The notes under the pieces were generated by a model. That model had not been told where the DNA came from, did not search any database, and saw only the letters and a program-made list of their open reading frames with translations. The position numbers and the translations under genes are program-made. A DNA stretch of 29,730 nt, taken from NCBI GenBank assembly GCA_036897625.1, contig JAYMTA010000406.1:1-29730 (forward strand), read 5' to 3'. This document shows positions 22,401 to 29,730 of the stretch, one piece after another. This DNA is from Pelargonium cotyledonis. Lineage: Eukaryota; Streptophyta; Magnoliopsida; Geraniales; Geraniaceae. The stretch's first letter is position 1; every line of letters begins with the position of its first letter.

Positions 22401-25400
22401 ACATTCTATGGGTCATACATGTGTAAAAAAAGCCCGTGACTTGTGAATTATATGAAAGAACACAGAGAATATGAGTAAGTTTAAGTTACACACGAGTTAT
22501 AAGATTTTATCAAACTATTTTATAGAGGAATCCAATATTATCTTAAAAATGATTTAATTGTAGTTGGCTCAAGATATCAAAGAAATATGTCAGGACTAAG
22601 TGTCTAGAAACTAGTTTCCACTTGGAGAAGGGCTTGTTTGGGAACAACAGAATGACTCACTTTTCCTCCTTTTGCCCAACTCAATATAAAAGACTTATTT
22701 TGCCTCCTTTTGCCCAACTCTTACTTCCTTTTTCAAATTTCATCTCTTCACCCCAAAACACAATAAGCATATGTATTATATTGTCTAAATGCAACATAAT
22801 TGCATGATTTTTGTACAAACATTATGGATTTTTGTTACTGGAGAATAGTAGGACAAACACCTTCAAAATGTAGAGGTTGACTTGTGAAGAGTTTGTGAGT
22901 TGTTAAGCATGTCGACCACCAATGTATAGGTGGATCCGAGAAGACAGTTAATTTCTCACAATTCTTTTAGTGCTAATCATGATGGTATAATTATTTTATT
23001 CATTTAAATTTGCCTTAACCCTTTTCTTTCTTCTTTTTAGTTTTTGGAGTTCAACAATCAACATAAGTTTGAGGATGGGCCAAAAGTCACATTTGGTTTA
23101 TATAAATAATAATAAAAAAACTAGATATATATATTACATTTTATTTCTTATGTATATTTTAGTTAACTTTTAAAAACATTTCAAGCAGAGCTCAAAAAAA
23201 AAAACATTTCAAGCTTATTTTACAAAACAATCTACATTCTAAAAATAACTTTTCAAACTCTTTTTGCAATTAAATTTACCAAATAATCATTTATCACTAG
23301 TTTTTGGCTTGGTCTAAATAATCATAACCATTGGATTTCCAAAAGACTGGATATTCTGGTTAGTGCTTTCTTTTCTGGGAAATAGGGTCCCACACAGGTG
23401 ATAAATTAGTGAAGTACAAGGAAGCTAACATAAAATCACAACAGTGACAAGCTATGCACAGCATAGCCACAAAATTCTATTCGACACCCTAAAGTTTCAA
23501 TTTCTCATGTGTTCAGCTTTGGCATGAAAGTCCAAGAAAAAAGAAAAGAGGAAAAAAAGAGACTTTTGGTTCTTCCATTTTGACTATAAAAACAAACTTG
23601 AATAACTCAAAATACAATTTTGGCCTCAGAATGATTGTATAGGTTGTAAAATATGTTTTCCAAAACAAATGCATGCATGTATGAATGGATGAATCTAAAA
23701 TTTATTAATTTGATTAATTAATCCTAGTACTTGTAACCAAAAAGATATTTTATAACAAATTTATGACTCTACTGCCACCTACAACCAATGTTTATCCGAC
23801 TAGCATTATATAAATTAATATCCGCTCTTTCTCAAAATAGGTTATAATTTTCATTTTGAGAAAAAAGTTAAAAGCTACTTATTTCGAGTTGGAAGGAGCA
23901 TGTGAATTATGAAAGGAAAATATTTTGCCATGAAACAAAACCTTATCAACTATAAGTCTTCATGAAAACATAATCTCAATAATATAAGTTATCAAATCAC
24001 ATCAGAACTACAGAATACTTAAAACATTGTATGTACAGCAAAACATATATCTGACTAACAATGTTGAACTGTCAAAAGAGGCACTGCATTGCTTTTCTTA
24101 CAGTAATAGATAGATTCTTTTTGAGATTTTTTTTTATAAATTCCTCCTCATGAGAACTCGAACATGTCTTTCTCTCTTCAGCCACCGAGCAGATGATCAG
24201 CTGAAACTTGCCATACTAGTGCCATGGTGATACAGCACAGCCGGAATAATTCATTGAAATATTGCAGTGGTTATAAGCAGACATTTGAAAGAAAGGACAC
24301 AGTACAAACGGGTTGAACATATCAATGTATCGTGTACATACGTGCACACGAGTCCATACATGCATGTATGTAGTATGTATGCATGTATGTATGAATTTAG
24401 AAACCCAATCATCAACTGAGAAATGATCGCCATTTTCTCTTCTCTTTTTTCTTCCTCTTTCATGAAAGCTAAACTCCAAATCTAAATTTGCCACTGCCCT
24501 GCTTGATGTGAAAGACACCTCATTTTCCTAGAATCATTCTAGACGTGAATTCACAGTTTTGACTTTTCTGGATATGTTGTAACTCTCTCATTTTGATTGT
24601 TGAGGCAAATGATATCTAATTCTATAACACATAATAAAAAGAGGCAAGACCAATGTTGGATCATATGGGCTGATGAACAGTCTCCATAAATGTATTACTA
24701 CACATTAAGTTTATTAAGAGTTAAGACAACATCAACTAAGGTGGCAATGAACATGGGATTTGGGTTAGCCACAAAACATTGTCAACTTGGGTGGTTGAAT
24801 CCTAATTACTTGGTGAATCTTGCCCAAATCAAATTCATCATCACACACGTGCATGAGATAGCTTTGGAGGTACTATTTAGTAGAGCCAGGACAAAAATGT
24901 TTCACTGCTACGACTTACATGCAGCATCATGAACCAGAACATAGATTATTCATGGTTATTTAAGAAAATAAGGCAGCATAAAGAAAGAAACCACAGACAA
25001 GGGATTCTTGAGAGGATAGTTGACCAACTTTGATCGAGAAGATACTTGGCTGTGGCCATGCAAGAGAAGCCACATAGAATACCGTACATGAGATGATAAA
25101 ATATGATTATGTAGCGTAAAGTCATTTCAAATAAACAGGGCAAATACTCTACTATCAAGGAAGGCGCATAGAGAAGCGAGCTTTTATATTTAAATTGAAA
25201 AGGGGGAAAGGAAAATCAGTTATACTATGTTTGGGAACCAGCATTTCATTTGAAATGCTGGATTTGGGCCAAATTCAGTGTTTGGATAACTTAAGAATTT
25301 GGATTTGGATTTGGCCCAAATCCAGTGGATTCTCAAACATGAATAAAAAATAGAATTTCAAATTCCAACTTAAACCCTGTTATTTGGAAATACAAGACTA

Positions 25401-28400
25401 CGATGGACATGAAGCTTTCACAGATCCAGCAACAATCGATTTAGCTATATTGCTTCTTCTTCTTCTTCCCAATTTCTTCTTCGTCGATCAACTGCTATTG
25501 CTCCATTTGCTTCTGCTTCGACTTCCACGTGCGACCTTATTCGACATCATCGGCTTCCAGAGAGAAGCTAGTGACCCTCGCGGTACTTGTCCTCATCGAA
25601 ATCTCCGGATTCGCTGTTGGAATCGTCTCCATTCTCCGGCCGATCTCGAATTGCGCCCACCCGCTGAGTTCTTTGCGAGTCGTCTGGGAGATACGCGTCT
25701 GTGGCGATGGAGGAGTAGGAGGCTATGGGTTGGGAAGAGAGAGAAGGTGTTAGGGTTTGTCGGGATTTTCATCGGTTCGGCTGGTCGGCGGCGATCGCTG
25801 CGGCGGACTTGGTTGCCTTGCGATCCGCAGAGCCTTCAATGGTTTGGATTCTTTAATTTGCTTCTGTTTGATCTAATTATTTGTTTTTGGTTTACATTTG
25901 CTTTTCAGATTTTTGATCTCAATGTTTGTTTGGGAATATTTAGGAATGTTTCTGTTTTGGTTTTGATGATTGATTTGAGGGGAAAAAAAATCATCGATGA
26001 AAGCATTGTTGTTTCCTTTGTGAAAGAACCGATGAAGTTTCACCAGCCTGAGGAGTTGAAAGAATAGCTTCACCATTATTATTAGACCTTAAATTTTTAA
26101 CCCATCAGTTATAGCTTCAGAAATTGAAATTAAACTGTGTTGTGTGATCTCAAAGAAGCTTCAGTTATAGCTTCTCTTTGATTAGTTTTTTCCAATTTTG
26201 TGTGTTGTAGCTACTGATTTTTGGTGCCTCTGGAGTTGGTTTTGACTTTTGATGATTGAATCTCTGTTTTACTGTTCTTTATTCAAATAAGACCTTAGAG
26301 TGTGGTCAATTGTAAAGTTAAAGGCTTTACTGTAAGTTGATGTATTTTTCTTGTTGTTGTTGATGATTTGATTTAAGTTGTAAAGTCTTTGATGTTTTGA
26401 TCTGGCCTATGATGACTTTTGTTAATTTTGCTTACATTGCCTGATTCTGAAATTCATGTATATAGGTGTCACAGTGATAACTCGGTAATATTCAAGCTCA
26501 ACATACTGAAACTGGCATTAACCCAACAAGGAGTCTTGGAGCTGCCATCATCTACAACAGAGGCCACATTTGGGATGATCAGGTAATTTGATATTTAGTT
26601 CTTGATTGAAACATCAGCATGAATCTTGAACTTGTTACATATACTACTTGATGATTTCAAGGTTCTTGATTGAAAAACAAACATCCACACAAATGAATCT
26701 TGAACTTGTTATAGATTTGACTTGATGATTACAAGTTAGTTTCTTATTGCAACACCACATGAATCTTGAACTTGTTATAGATAGATACTACATGATGCTA
26801 CTTGAGTTCTTGATAGATACATCCACAAAAATAAATCTTGAACTTGTTATAAATAGAAACTACTAGATGATTTGAAGTTAGTTTTTGATTCAAACATCCA
26901 CATGAATCTTGAACTTGTTACTAATACTATTGTGAAGCACTTGCATGAATCTTGAACTTGTTGTTATAGATTCTAATTCTAGTTGATGATGTTAATTGTA
27001 ATTGATTGTTTTTTGTTGCATAGTTGTTACAGTGGATCTTCTGGGTGGGACCTTACATTGGAGCTGCACTTGCTGCTGTGTACCACCCAGTAGTGATTAG
27101 GGCCATTCCTTTCAAGGCCAGGGCTTAAGGGCTTGTTTGGGTTGTCTACTTTAATTGTCTGTAGAGGTATAATATCTATAGAGTATAGAGATAGCTGGAA
27201 GGAGGTGAAATGTCTGTAGAGAATAAAGACTTTGTTTGGTAAACCAAAGTCTGGAAGAAGGTTAAAAATGTATTTTGAATTATGAGATTGTTTGGTAAAA
27301 TTGTCTGAAAGTAATAGTATTATTATTAATTCACCAAAATACCCTTTGAAGTTTTGAATCAAGAACTTTGAGATAATTTTTTGTTTTATCTATTACAAAT
27401 TAATATGTAATTTTGAGACACCCAGTTGCATTTTTATTTGACAAATATTATTTTCTTATACAATAAATTAGCTCATGAATTACACCGATCCACCTATAAT
27501 AAGAAAATGAAGGTCTACCTCTGATACAGCTTGGTCAACCGATAACATTAGAGAAAATTCATTAATTTCTAACTATACGGTTGACCCATATACATATAGG
27601 TCGACCGGCCATTGGTCGACCCATATACATTCATGGTCTACCGCTAACACTAAAATATGTGTCTATCTTAATTCTGAGGTCTACCATAATGAATTTGGGT
27701 AGACCTAATGTGTATTTTTGATTGATTAATATAGTCAAACCACCACACACTTCCATTATCTTCCTCTTTCTGTAACTACTACTCTATCTGCAACTCATCT
27801 ATCTCTGCAACTCATATACAACTAAAACTCATCTTCTTTCACTCTCTAGATCTGAAGGGTAATTTAGGTTGAATATTCCACACATGAGCTACAGTAATTC
27901 TGACAGGAGCCTTCCACCTCCGTGGGAAAAGCTCCTGTAGGAGCTCCTGTGGGAGTAAATGTCTGGAAGTCAGTGCTACAGTAATCCAATAGCCAAACAA
28001 CTTCTATGTTAAATGTCTGTAGAGTTTGGTTCTGCAGGAGCTATGTAGACAACCCAAACAAGGCCTAAGTTTGTTCCATGTTTTCTCCTCTTTGTGACCT
28101 TTTTATGGGGATTTGTGATGTGTTAAGATCTATGTATTACTGCTTGGGCATTTAATGAATAGTATTTGTTTAGACATGAAGTTGTTAAGAAAATGTTTGA
28201 GAATTACCAAGCATTTGTGACGAAAGTTGTAGTGATAATTAATTATTTGTATTTGATGTTATCGAAATATTATATTTGTTATTATTAAAGTGTTTGATCA
28301 TTAAATTTAGATTACATGAATTCACATTGGATTTGAAATTTTGAAGAAAAAAAAAATAAACTTTAAAATTTGAAATCCAAATTCTAAGAATTCCCAAACA

Positions 28401-29061
28401 CTGAATTTGTATTTGAAATCTCACAGTTGAAATCTCATATATTCCCAAACACATAATTTTTATTTGAAATCCCACATTTCAAATTCAGCATTTCAAATGA
28501 AATGCTGATTCCCAAACGCAAACTTAGGGTTTCGATGAAGCTGAGATTTACTGTTCAAGAGCCAAAAAAAAAAAATTTTGAGCAAAAAAACAGTACTAAC
28601 AACAAATCCAGGCAGTATCAACCCATACGCCGTGAATCGGGAGAGAAATTACGGTAAAAAATGAAAAACGCCCAAAAAAATTATCCAGAGAAAAAAAGAG
28701 CATGAAATTAGGGATTTGGAGGCTGGAGTGGCGAGTGAAATACGACGAACAGGATCGTTATATTGCAAGAGATTCGCAGACGATGAAGGAGAAGGAAAGT
28801 AGAACAGTAAAGTTTCTATGTACAGCAACAGTTCAATTTAGGTACAAAATCGGAGAAAAGGACAAGAGAGGCGTACCTGTTGGCGCTGCAGAAGTCGTAG
28901 AGCCTCCCGCGGCCGGAGAAGACGACGAGAGCGACCTCGACGTCGCAGAGAACGGAGAGGTCGCTGGCCTTCTTGATGAGACCGGAGCGGCGCTTGGAGA
29001 AGGTGACCTGGCGGCGGCTCTTGTCGTCGATCCGCTTGAGCTCCACCTTTTTGCGCCCCAT
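13319..29061 (-). CDS. MIKC-type MADS-box transcription factor, FLC/MAF-like (7 coding exons, 15.7 kb)
   Basis: CDS complement(join(13319..13477,13560..13601,14518..14559,15775..15874,15953..16014,16473..16542,28877..29061)), 660 nt, 219 residues. Residues 1-61 form the DNA-binding MADS domain ([11 protein letters not shown]..., [35 protein letters not shown]). About 62-85 are the I region, about 86-167 the K-domain coiled coil ([29 protein letters not shown]), and 168-219 a C-terminal tail ending RLL. Exons of 62, 100, 42 and 42 nt match the conserved MIKC phasing exactly. [18 protein letters not shown] and the adjacent 14-aa exon starting TQLM resemble FLOWERING LOCUS C more than SVP or SOC1. 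FLC relatives are nuclear repressors of flowering, often silenced by cold through intron 1 chromatin; that role is inferred here. No frameshift or stop breaks the model. The start at 29061 is preferred over an in-frame ATG at 29208 because MGRKK is the canonical N-terminus. Confidence 0.9.
13560..13601 (-). CDS. FLC-like exon 6 (42 nt), end of the K domain
   Basis: Fourteen codons, [14 protein letters not shown], between a CAACAG acceptor and a CAG|GTAAC donor. The length and the REEN-x-LL signature match the last K-domain exon of MIKC genes. Confidence 0.92.
13660..13920. mobile_element. Stowaway-like MITE relic in intron 5
   Basis: The left end TACTCCATGCCTCCCAAA followed by ATGAGTGTCTTGTTTCTC resembles the Stowaway copy at 2405. 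A degenerate reverse end reading GACGGAGGAATTA lies near 13908-13920. TA-like flanks fit, but the right end is weak and borders are approximate. Confidence 0.45.
14518..14559 (-). CDS. FLC-like exon 5 (42 nt)
   Basis: Fourteen codons, [14 protein letters not shown], between a TACAG acceptor and an AAAG|GTACTT donor. An alternative donor six bases earlier (CAT|GTAAAG) would give 36 nt and stays in frame. The 42-nt form is chosen because it is the conserved MIKC length. Confidence 0.88.
14560..15774 (-). other. FLC-like intron 4 (1215 bp)
   Basis: GTGATT donor and TACAG acceptor. It is non-coding on both strands as far as I can see. A short 21-bp-period direct repeat (CATAGTAGCAGTAAAT, at about 15511-15551) is present. 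Confidence 0.7.
15775..15874 (-). CDS. FLC-like exon 4 (100 nt), K domain
   Basis: The exon completes a split Ser codon and reads [20 protein letters not shown] and then [13 protein letters not shown], ending AAAG|GTGATT. One hundred nt is the conserved MIKC exon 4 length. A competing acceptor six bases upstream (TATAG) would insert two codons, CCT GCA, in the shifted phase and break the frame, so CTGCAG is chosen. Confidence 0.93.
15875..15952 (-). other. GC-AG intron 3 (78 bp)
   Basis: The exon 3 end reads CGAAG|GCAAGT. It is a GC donor in the AAG|GCAAGT context that known GC-AG introns favour, paired with a CTGCAG acceptor. No GT alternative nearby keeps the reading frame: using CAA|GTTATC leads to TGA within three codons. 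Confidence 0.85.
15953..16014 (-). CDS. FLC-like exon 3 (62 nt), K domain start
   Basis: Twenty codons plus two bases, [20 protein letters not shown], from a TTACAG acceptor to the GC donor. Sixty-two nt is the invariant length of MIKC exon 3, and the split phase fits exon 4. Confidence 0.93.
16473..16542 (-). CDS. FLC-like exon 2 (70 nt), I region
   Basis: The first base completes the Ser codon split after exon 1, and 23 codons follow: [23 protein letters not shown]. It lies between a TTCAG acceptor and a CACAG|GTACAA donor. The LERYQ motif right after the MADS domain is typical. The acidic EEEE run lies in the I region. Confidence 0.92.
16545..20096. other. distal part of intron 1, mostly unassigned
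   Basis: No gene on either strand. A TCTCCCTCAAGTTGGGAG string near 17503-17520 looks like the reverse of a Ty1/copia polypurine tract and may mark an eroded retroelement on the - strand, but no LTR pair was seen. A 36-nt block is repeated at 19767-19802 and 19809-19844. Confidence 0.4.
19767..19844. repeat. 42-bp-period direct repeat
   Basis: The 36-nt block starting ATGAAATGCAGTAATTAG occurs twice without visible mismatch, separated by 6 nt. This is a simple local duplication inside intron 1. Confidence 0.9.
20088..20910. mobile_element. Mutator-like (MULE) MITE, 805 bp, 9-bp TSD, in intron 1
   Basis: The element spans 20097-20901 and is flanked by identical 9-mers, TATTTTATT, at 20088-20096 and 20902-20910. 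The ends are imperfect inverted repeats: left AGAATAATTATAGATGGACC, right (reverse complement) GGGATAGTTATTGTTTCACC. Both continue CCTTAT(A/G)GTAAGCTT and match patchily for about 140 bp. There is no coding capacity. The right arm contains TTCCGTCAAATATAACTG, which recalls AACGGAAAAGG/ATATAACTG near 12050 in the element at 11273, so the two may belong to one family. Confidence 0.8.
21619..21655 (+). pseudogene. rrn5: fragment matching the 5' end of plastid 5S rRNA
   Basis: The 37 nt starting TACTCTGGTGTCCTAGGCGT and ending ACCACACCAAT equal the first 37 nt of the chloroplast 5S rRNA as I remember it, with two differences (C for T at position 3, A for G at position 24). The rest of the 121-nt gene is missing; the sequence turns unrelated right after CCAAT. 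A nuclear insert of plastid DNA, possibly via the mitochondrion, would explain it. The surrounding 21300-21960 looks less AT-rich and organelle-like but I could not identify it. Confidence 0.6.
22254..22284. repeat. perfect 12-bp inverted repeat, 7-nt loop
   Basis: CACAATTGTGGG at 22254-22265 is followed by GTTGAGA and then its exact reverse complement at 22273-22284. Each arm also contains a smaller palindrome, CACAATTGTG. It could fold as a hairpin, but no T-run or gene is next to it. Confidence 0.9.
23670..24385. promoter_or_regulatory. RY (TGCATG) motif clusters in intron 1
   Basis: TGCATG occurs at 23670-23675 and 23674-23679 (overlapping), and again at 24361-24366 and 24380-24385 (19 bp apart). 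In Arabidopsis FLC, RY motifs in intron 1 are bound by the B3 proteins VAL1/VAL2 to start Polycomb silencing, but there they lie close to exon 1. Here they are 4.5-5.2 kb downstream of it and sit in TATG-rich low complexity, so function is uncertain. Confidence 0.3.
25440..25860. other. GC-rich exon-like segment inside the TIR element, gene unknown
   Basis: Base composition jumps well above the surrounding intron, with many CpG-containing codon-like strings. On the + strand a frame from about 25529 to 25753 reads a hydrophobic stretch ([20 protein letters not shown]). On the - strand a frame of about 60 codons reads [21 protein letters not shown] recognise neither, and both cannot be real. 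It is most simply a second captured gene fragment or the 5' part of a chimeric transcript that continues to the aquaporin exons. Confidence 0.4.
26500..27128 (+). pseudogene. captured 3' end of a PIP-type plasma-membrane aquaporin (2 exons)
   Basis: Exon A (homology from about 26500-26511 to 26582) reads [16 protein letters not shown], then [15 protein letters not shown] donor, a 450-bp intron (26583-27032) and a TTACAG acceptor lead to exon B (27033-27128), reading [18 protein letters not shown] and then [17 protein letters not shown]. This is the sixth-helix end and C-terminus of PIP aquaporins, and the intron sits at the PIP position before WIFW. The second NPA box is changed to NPT, and everything upstream (helices 1-5, first NPA) is absent, so no water channel can form. 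Because the intron is kept, the fragment came from genomic DNA, not from mRNA. The stop TAA (27126-27128) is also the target duplication of the nested element. Confidence 0.85.
26621..26965. repeat. degenerate ~70-bp minisatellite in the captured aquaporin intron
   Basis: The core GAATCTTGAACTTGTTA recurs at about 26621, 26695, 26761, 26833 (as AAATCTTG...), 26904 and 26947. Spacings are 74, 66, 72, 71 and 43 bp, and parts of the spacer (ACATCCACA, CTACTTGATGAT) are shared. It fills most of the 450-bp intron. Confidence 0.85.
27126..28068. mobile_element. nested Tourist-like (PIF/Harbinger) element, 937 bp, TAA TSD
   Basis: The element spans 27129-28065 with left end GGGCTTGTTTGGGTTGTCTA; the reverse-complemented right end is GGCCTTGTTTGGGTTGTCTA, a TIR of at least 21 bp with one mismatch. 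It is flanked by TAA at 27126-27128 and 28066-28068. TAA/TTA flanks and a GG(G/C)C-TTGTTTGG end are the hallmark of Tourist/PIF-Harbinger MITEs. AATGTCTGTAGAG recurs near both ends in inverted context. There is no transposase. A cluster of eight GGTCNACC-like octamers lies in the middle. It is inserted precisely at the stop codon of the captured aquaporin, so it is younger than the capture. Confidence 0.9.
27512..27705. repeat. cluster of eight GGTCnACC-type octamers
   Basis: GGTCTACC (27512, 27635, 27678), GGTCAACC (27533), GGTTGACC (27579), GGTCGACC (27599, 27614) and GGTAGACC (27698) occur within 194 bp. Two are followed by CATATACAT. All are in the central part of the nested element. Confidence 0.85.
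28527..28876. other. 5'-proximal part of intron 1
   Basis: About 350 bp between the TIR element and the exon 1 donor, A-rich (A-runs at 28564-28574 and 28674-28698) and without a gene. In FLC of Arabidopsis the matching region nucleates Polycomb silencing; no TGCATG motif is present here. Confidence 0.5.
28877..29061 (-). CDS. FLC-like exon 1: MADS DNA-binding domain (185 nt)
   Basis: The exon encodes residues 1-61 plus two bases. The MADS signature is complete: [53 protein letters not shown]. Arg occupies the position before RQ where Ser is usual (KSRRQ rather than KSSRQ), next to the DNA-contacting helix. The exon is strongly GC- and CpG-rich against its surroundings. The donor AACAG|GTACGC gives the split Ser codon finished by exon 2, 12.3 kb away. 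Confidence 0.96.
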
Positions 29062-29730
29062 TTGTGAGACCTCGCGTTCTCTCAGGTTCTCAACTGAGGT
29101 CTTATAGAGAATCCATTTTGACTGGTAGTGTGTGTGGTCATATTGATGATCTGACTGAAGAAGAAGCGAGAGAGACAGTGTAATGGCTCGACTGAAATTA
29201 AAGGACAATTCTGAAAATGCACCCCGAATAGAAATAGCAGACCGAGTCGGTCCATCGTCTCGGAGGTTCTCTGTAGGCTGTGGCTTTAGAAATAATAACT
29301 AGATTGTGATCGGGTAATGCTTTGTTTTGGTACCATTAACATTCTCAAAAGCTTCGTTTTTTATTCGCATGTCACTGAGTTTGACTCAAATTATTGAAAT
29401 GAATATGTCTATATAAACAAAAAAAAAATTCTCAAAAAATAATGTAAAACTCAAGTGATATTTTAAAATTTTGTGTACTTTCTCGAAAGGTGGAAAATGA
29501 TATGAATTTCATACCCTTAACTCTTTATATTAAACCAGTTTACATCTCGTACGATGCACGGGTAGCAAAAACTTATAATAAATAAAATATTTTTCATATA
29601 AATATTATTAGTTTGATATGAATTAAAGATGTGAGTTTTATATCTTGTAATTTTTCACTTTAATAACTTGTTATAAACTATTTGACATAAGTCTAATCGA
29701 ATTCGCAGTAAAATATATATGTATAAAATG
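29062..29730 (-). promoter_or_regulatory. 5' UTR and upstream region of the FLC-like gene
   Basis: On the - strand a CT-rich leader (CTCTCTCGCTTCTTCTTC near 29174-29155) precedes the ATG, with a TATAAGA at about 29107-29101 that is probably too close to the start codon to be the TATA box. Further upstream the DNA is AT-rich. A CACGGG-containing hairpin remnant (about 29549-29565) resembles one near 11160. Confidence 0.45.

Larger units (their letters stand above)
20911..25222. other. central part of intron 1
   Basis: No gene recognised. It includes a possible organelle-derived patch (about 21300-21960), a perfect 12-bp inverted repeat (22254-22284), a short Stowaway-like palindrome (about 23820-23900) and RY motifs at 23670-23679 and 24361-24385. 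Short open frames, for example 24216-24518 on the - strand, lack any family hallmark. Confidence 0.45.
25220..28526 (+). mobile_element. 3.3-kb TIR element with captured aquaporin exons (Pack-type, TTA flanks)
   Basis: The element spans 25223-28523, flanked by TTA at 25220-25222 and 28524-28526. The ends are inverted repeats: GTTTGGGAACCAGCATTTCA on the left, and the right end reverse-complemented is the same but for one base. Each then completes a hairpin, CAGCATTTCA-TT-TGAAATGCTG. Similarity continues with gaps for about 150 bp (AATTCAGTGTTTGG, GAATTTGGATTT). No transposase was seen. Inside are a GC-rich exon-like piece, two PIP aquaporin exons and a nested 937-bp element; without that insert the unit is about 2.36 kb. 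TTA flanks suggest the PIF/Harbinger superfamily, but the outermost bases do not match well, so the superfamily call is tentative. Its cargo lies antisense to the MADS gene. Confidence 0.78.
16543..28876 (-). other. 12.3-kb intron 1 of the FLC-like gene
   Basis: Donor AACAG|GTACGC at 28877/28876 and acceptor TTCAG ending at 16543. Large first introns are usual in FLC-type genes and carry cis-elements for Polycomb silencing. Here the intron hosts a MULE-type MITE (20097-20901), a plastid 5S rRNA-like fragment (21619-21655), RY-motif clusters (23670-24385) and a 3.3-kb nested TIR element with aquaporin exons (25223-28523). The rest is AT-rich with no recognisable gene. Confidence 0.85.

Noticed and set aside
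24216..24518. 100-codon open frame on the - strand in intron 1
   Set aside because: No recognisable domain, biased composition, and it includes a TATG-rich microsatellite.
25384..26067. 227-codon open frame on the + strand inside the TIR element
   Set aside because: It starts at TTG, not ATG, and joins unrelated low-complexity and AT-rich parts. Kept only as a composition anomaly.
27129..28065. CRISPR-like reading of the repeated octamers in the nested element
   Set aside because: Units are 8 bp with irregular spacing in a plant transposon, so they are not a CRISPR array.
28702..29067. 121-codon open frame on the + strand
   Set aside because: It is the antisense shadow of the MADS exon 1.
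29062..29208. 49-residue N-terminal extension of the MADS protein from an ATG at 29208
   Set aside because: MADS proteins of this class start at MGRKK. The upstream frame is CT-rich leader translated by chance.

Overview
This window is nuclear DNA from a flowering plant, most likely a eudicot. It is AT-rich, has introns with GT/AG borders and plant TATA boxes, is littered with plant MITE-type transposons, and carries plant-specific gene families. The species cannot be named from the sequence.

Layout. (1) 1-4300: the possible 3' end of a Ty1/copia element, then two co-oriented single-exon genes for 69-residue DUF3339 membrane proteins (690-899 and 4085-4294, + strand). They are tandem paralogues, about 62% identical without gaps, and a Stowaway-type MITE lies between them. 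The first has a TATA box and two G-boxes upstream. (2) 5679-7258, - strand: a two-exon gene for a small two-helix membrane protein. Its last coding exon is only 17 nt, and its 1.18-kb intron holds an 82-bp tandem duplication. (3) 7260-13318: gene-poor DNA with G-boxes upstream of gene 2, two Mutator-type (9-bp TSD) non-autonomous elements and a 62-bp tandem repeat. (4) 13319-29061, - strand: one very long MIKC MADS-box gene of the FLC/MAF type. I rebuilt it by hand as seven coding exons of 185, 70, 62, 100, 42, 42 and 159 nt (219 residues). Intron 1 is 12.3 kb, and intron 3 is a GC-AG intron. (5) 29062-29730: the upstream region of that gene.

The notable part is the large first intron of the FLC-like gene. 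It contains a MULE-type MITE, a short fragment matching the 5' end of plastid 5S rRNA, two clusters of RY (TGCATG) motifs, and a 3.3-kb TTA-flanked terminal-inverted-repeat element (25223-28523). This element carries the last two exons of a PIP aquaporin, with their intron still present, on the strand opposite to the MADS gene. A second, 937-bp PIF/Harbinger (Tourist)-type element is inserted exactly at the aquaporin stop codon, so the TAA stop is also the target-site duplication. This is a nested Pack-type gene capture inside the regulatory intron of a putative flowering-time repressor.

The genes do not form an operon. DUF3339 proteins have no role that can be read from sequence. The MADS protein would act in the nucleus, probably as a vernalisation- or temperature-linked floral repressor if it is a true FLC orthologue; that role is inferred from family only. 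All exon joins were made by eye and need transcript support.
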